A DNA stretch of 64,000 nt from Deltaproteobacteria bacterium (lineage in GTDB: Bacteria > Myxococcota > UBA727 > VGSZ01): NCBI GenBank assembly GCA_016177705.1, contig JACOUT010000018.1, positions 186,001 to 250,000 of the forward strand. The letters run 5' to 3'. Position numbers and translations under genes: made by a program. The notes beneath the pieces are model-generated. The model was not told the origin of the DNA. It ran no database searches and worked only from the letters and a program-made list of their open reading frames with translations. Positions 62,183 to 64,000 of the stretch are shown piece by piece; within the stretch, counting starts at the first letter, position 1; the number at the start of each line of letters is the position of its first letter.

Positions 62183-64000
62183 TCATTCCTCCTCGTCACC
62201 TTCTGCGTCTGCCAAGAGGGTGGGGTCCTCGTTTTCTGTCAGTGCAGCGTATCTCTCAAAGAGTTCCGTGAGCCGCTCGCTGTCCGCAGCAAAGACCGCC
62301 CTGCCGCGGTAGAGCCGTTCGACGACACGATCGAGGGCGAGGTGCGCCTGCACGACCGATGGAGGAGTCGCAGAGGGGTTGTAAAGGTCTGCGAGGCAGG
62401 TGTTGGGAAACGCGGCGCGGGCAACCTCTACTTGTTTCCCAGCTTCGATAACGCGGTGACGCGCCGCTGCATCGATCTCAGGAAGAGGGAACGGGTTGTA
62501 TACGACAGACGCCGAGAACCGGAGATCGGACTTCAACATGCCACCGACGGTCCGCATCCAGAGGATAAACAGCTTGGATGAAAGGATGCCGAAGAGGAAG
62601 CCGTCAGGATCGATGGCTGTGAATAGTGCATCTGACGCGATCGTCGTGGCTGGGAATCGCGCGACGGTAAACCAGTGACGATTCTCGGATACGTGGCGCG
62701 GAATTGCGATGTAGTCGGTGGTTGGTTGAGGAATGCGAAAGAATCGTGTCGGCATCTGCGCGTAACGACGAGTGTCGGCGGCGGTGCTGGCTTCCCGATA
62801 CTCACGCACTTTGGCAACGCGCTCTTGGATGAACGTGGACGAGGCAATCTCTCCGGGATCGGCGTCGAGGAGCCAAAGACACCAACGCTTCTCGTTGTGC
62901 AGGAGTTCCTGCGCGCCGACGTACGGCCGAAGGTACTTCAGTGCGATCGGGTCCGCGGACGTTCTTGCCGCTGCGTCGACAACCAAAAAGCCACCGTCAG
63001 ATGGCTTGTTCCCGTAGTTCACCTGCGGGAGGGCGCTTGAAAGTGGCGTGCTCCGCGCATGAACGAGAACGGTCGGGCCGGCCACAAGATATGGGTTGAT
63101 CTCGTTGACCGTGCGGGCAACCGGATCAGCCGCAATGTCGTCGTACTCGAACAGCGTCTTGCGTCCCGGCCGCCCGCCCTTCGAGAATCCAACGATCACG
63201 CAATGCACGTGCGCCTTCCCGCGCGCTTCACTTGACCATCGGAAGGTACGGTGAGCGAAGTCGATTCTGATGCCGGATTCGATAATCGGCGACCACACAC
63301 GGCCGGCTTGCTCGCCCTGTGTGATCGAGTTCGTTGAGACGAAAGCAACGCGAGCGGCGGGGGCGAGCTGAAGGTAGTCAGCTGACTTCTTGTACCAGCC
63401 GGTCACATAGTCGAGCCAGCGCGCGTACTGCTCGCCCCATACCCCGCGAAGATCCGCCGTCTGCTCTCCGGATCGGGTCGTCTGACCCGCGAAGGGCGGG
63501 TTCCCGAGGATGTACGAGCAGCGATCCGGAGCGACAACGGAAGACCAATCGATCGTGAGCGCGTTACCGATGCGGATATGCGCAGTCTTCTGCAACGGAA
63601 GATCAACAACATTGACGCCGAATGTCCGGCCCAGCGCCTCGTTCTCGAGATGGTCTGCGAGGTACATCGCCGTTTCCGCGATTCTCGCCGGGAACTCCTC
63701 GATCTCAATCCCATAGAACTGCTCTACTGACACCTTCCTCCACTGGTCGAGTTGGATCGTCAGCTGAACGTTTTCTGGGTGGAGACGGTGGAGAATCTCA
63801 GTCTCGATGCGCCGCAGCTCGCGGTAGGCGATGACCAGGAAATTGCCACAGCCCATCGCTGGGTCGAAGTACGTCTGCGACGCGATCCGGTCGTGGAGGT
63901 TCTTGAGCTTTTGTCGCGATGAACCGGCATCGGCAAGATCCGCGTTGAGGTCGTCGAGGAAGAGTGGTTCGATGACGCGACGTATGTTTTTTTCTGTGGT
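62183..64000 (-). CDS. DNA adenine methyltransferase, MmeI/Type IIG-like, 5' end cut by window edge
   Basis: About 605 residues of a class I SAM-dependent N6-adenine DNA methyltransferase running off the right edge. The visible N-terminal part TTEKNIRRVIEPLFLDDL is typical of MmeI/BREX-like and Type IIG enzymes; SAM motif I is FDPAMGCGNFLVIAYREL; the catalytic motif IV is ILGNPPFAGQ. A target-recognition region follows, with LKSDLRFSASVVYNPFPLPEID as the family C-terminal motif (in part). The missing upstream part would show whether an endonuclease domain is fused. GC content is clearly lower than in the core genes, suggesting acquisition. It may protect against or restrict foreign DNA. Confidence 0.85.
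   Translation of the reverse strand, partial: TTEKNIRRVIEPLFLDDLNADLADAGSSRQKLKNLHDRIASQTYFDPAMGCGNFLVIAYRELRRIETEILHRLHPENVQLTIQLDQWRKVSVEQFYGIEIEEFPARIAETAMYLADHLENEALGRTFGVNVVDLPLQKTAHIRIGNALTIDWSSVVAPDRCSYILGNPPFAGQTTRSGEQTADLRGVWGEQYARWLDYVTGWYKKSADYLQLAPAARVAFVSTNSITQGEQAGRVWSPIIESGIRIDFAHRTFRWSSEARGKAHVHCVIVGFSKGGRPGRKTLFEYDDIAADPVARTVNEINPYLVAGPTVLVHARSTPLSSALPQVNYGNKPSDGGFLVVDAAARTSADPIALKYLRPYVGAQELLHNEKRWCLWLLDADPGEIASSTFIQERVAKVREYREASTAADTRRYAQMPTRFFRIPQPTTDYIAIPRHVSENRHWFTVARFPATTIASDALFTAIDPDGFLFGILSSKLFILWMRTVGGMLKSDLRFSASVVYNPFPLPEIDAAARHRVIEAGKQVEVARAAFPNTCLADLYNPSATPPSVVQAHLALDRVVERLYRGRAVFAADSERLTELFERYAALTENEDPTLLADAEGDEEE

Noticed and set aside
62183..64000. BREX or DISARM locus
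   Set aside because: Only one methyltransferase is visible; no partner gene such as a BrxC-, PglZ- or DrmA-like protein lies in the window, so no named system is called.

Overview
The window looks like chromosome of an uncultured or little-studied Myxococcota-type bacterium. Four signs point that way: very high GC with strong third-position bias, long Glu-Gly (EGEGEG) linkers right after the lipoprotein signal in several secreted proteins, a protein built from myxobacterial cysteine-rich CGNG/CDDGN repeats, and abundant FHA, VWA and TPR proteins. This placement is an inference from gene style, not from a marker gene. I see no rRNA or tRNA gene, no CRISPR array, no insertion sequence and no prophage. 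Genes are tightly packed, and no gap exceeds about 175 bases.

Layout. 1-8.5 kb: a divergent phosphoketolase (cut by the left edge), an OsmC protein, a KirBac potassium channel, an EG-linker esterase lipoprotein, a protein with three LysM-like repeats, two tandem-domain proteins (AHSA1 x2, PhnB x2) and a PhnD-like binding domain. 8.5-14.3 kb: an AddB-AddA type helicase-nuclease pair. 14.3-24.5 kb: an FHA/membrane/DKG-repeat protein, a CASTOR/POLLUX-type channel with a TPR membrane partner, a MATE exporter, an RlmN-like radical SAM enzyme, a proline-rich membrane protein and a second EG-linker esterase. 24.6-26.3 kb: a DUF47-PiT phosphate transport pair. 26.9-33.2 kb: a five-gene operon (lipoprotein, YfbK-like VWA lipoprotein, histidine kinase, response regulator, GH1 glycosidase) in which every junction overlaps. 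33.3-37.7 kb: MoxR ATPase plus CoxE-like VWA, an unknown membrane protein and a membrane phosphoesterase. 37.7-45.1 kb: the oxidative pentose phosphate set zwf-opcA, pgl and gnd, split by an oppositely oriented cysteine-rich lipoprotein. 45.1-47.9 kb: two surface lipoproteins and a 126-bp palindromic repeat. 47.9-53.7 kb: a four-gene operon with a large dikinase-like protein and a transglutaminase-like protein. 53.9-61.4 kb: dinB, a GH57 glycoside hydrolase, an unknown protein, a PilZ protein, truA and a HEAT-type lipoprotein. 61.4-64 kb: lower-GC accessory DNA with a decayed Doc toxin, its RHH antitoxin, a small unknown protein and a 5'-truncated DNA methyltransferase of the MmeI/Type IIG-like class.

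Working together: zwf, opcA, pgl and gnd carry glucose-6-phosphate to ribulose-5-phosphate with NADPH production, and the phosphoketolase homologue would act on the same sugar-phosphate pool if it is still active. The VWA/two-component/GH1 operon looks like an envelope sensing unit. The best candidate for an undescribed system is the operon at 47.9-53.7 kb. Its largest protein has a PEP-utiliser-type histidine domain placed before a C-terminal pyruvate-phosphate-dikinase ATP-grasp domain, with a LysM module between them. It is co-transcribed with a Cys-His-Asp transglutaminase-like protein, a small unknown protein and an SCP2-like protein. A second genome-wide signal is a hexamer of the form TAnnnT sitting 6-9 bases before the start codon of eight genes that lack a ribosome binding site, which suggests widespread leaderless transcription.
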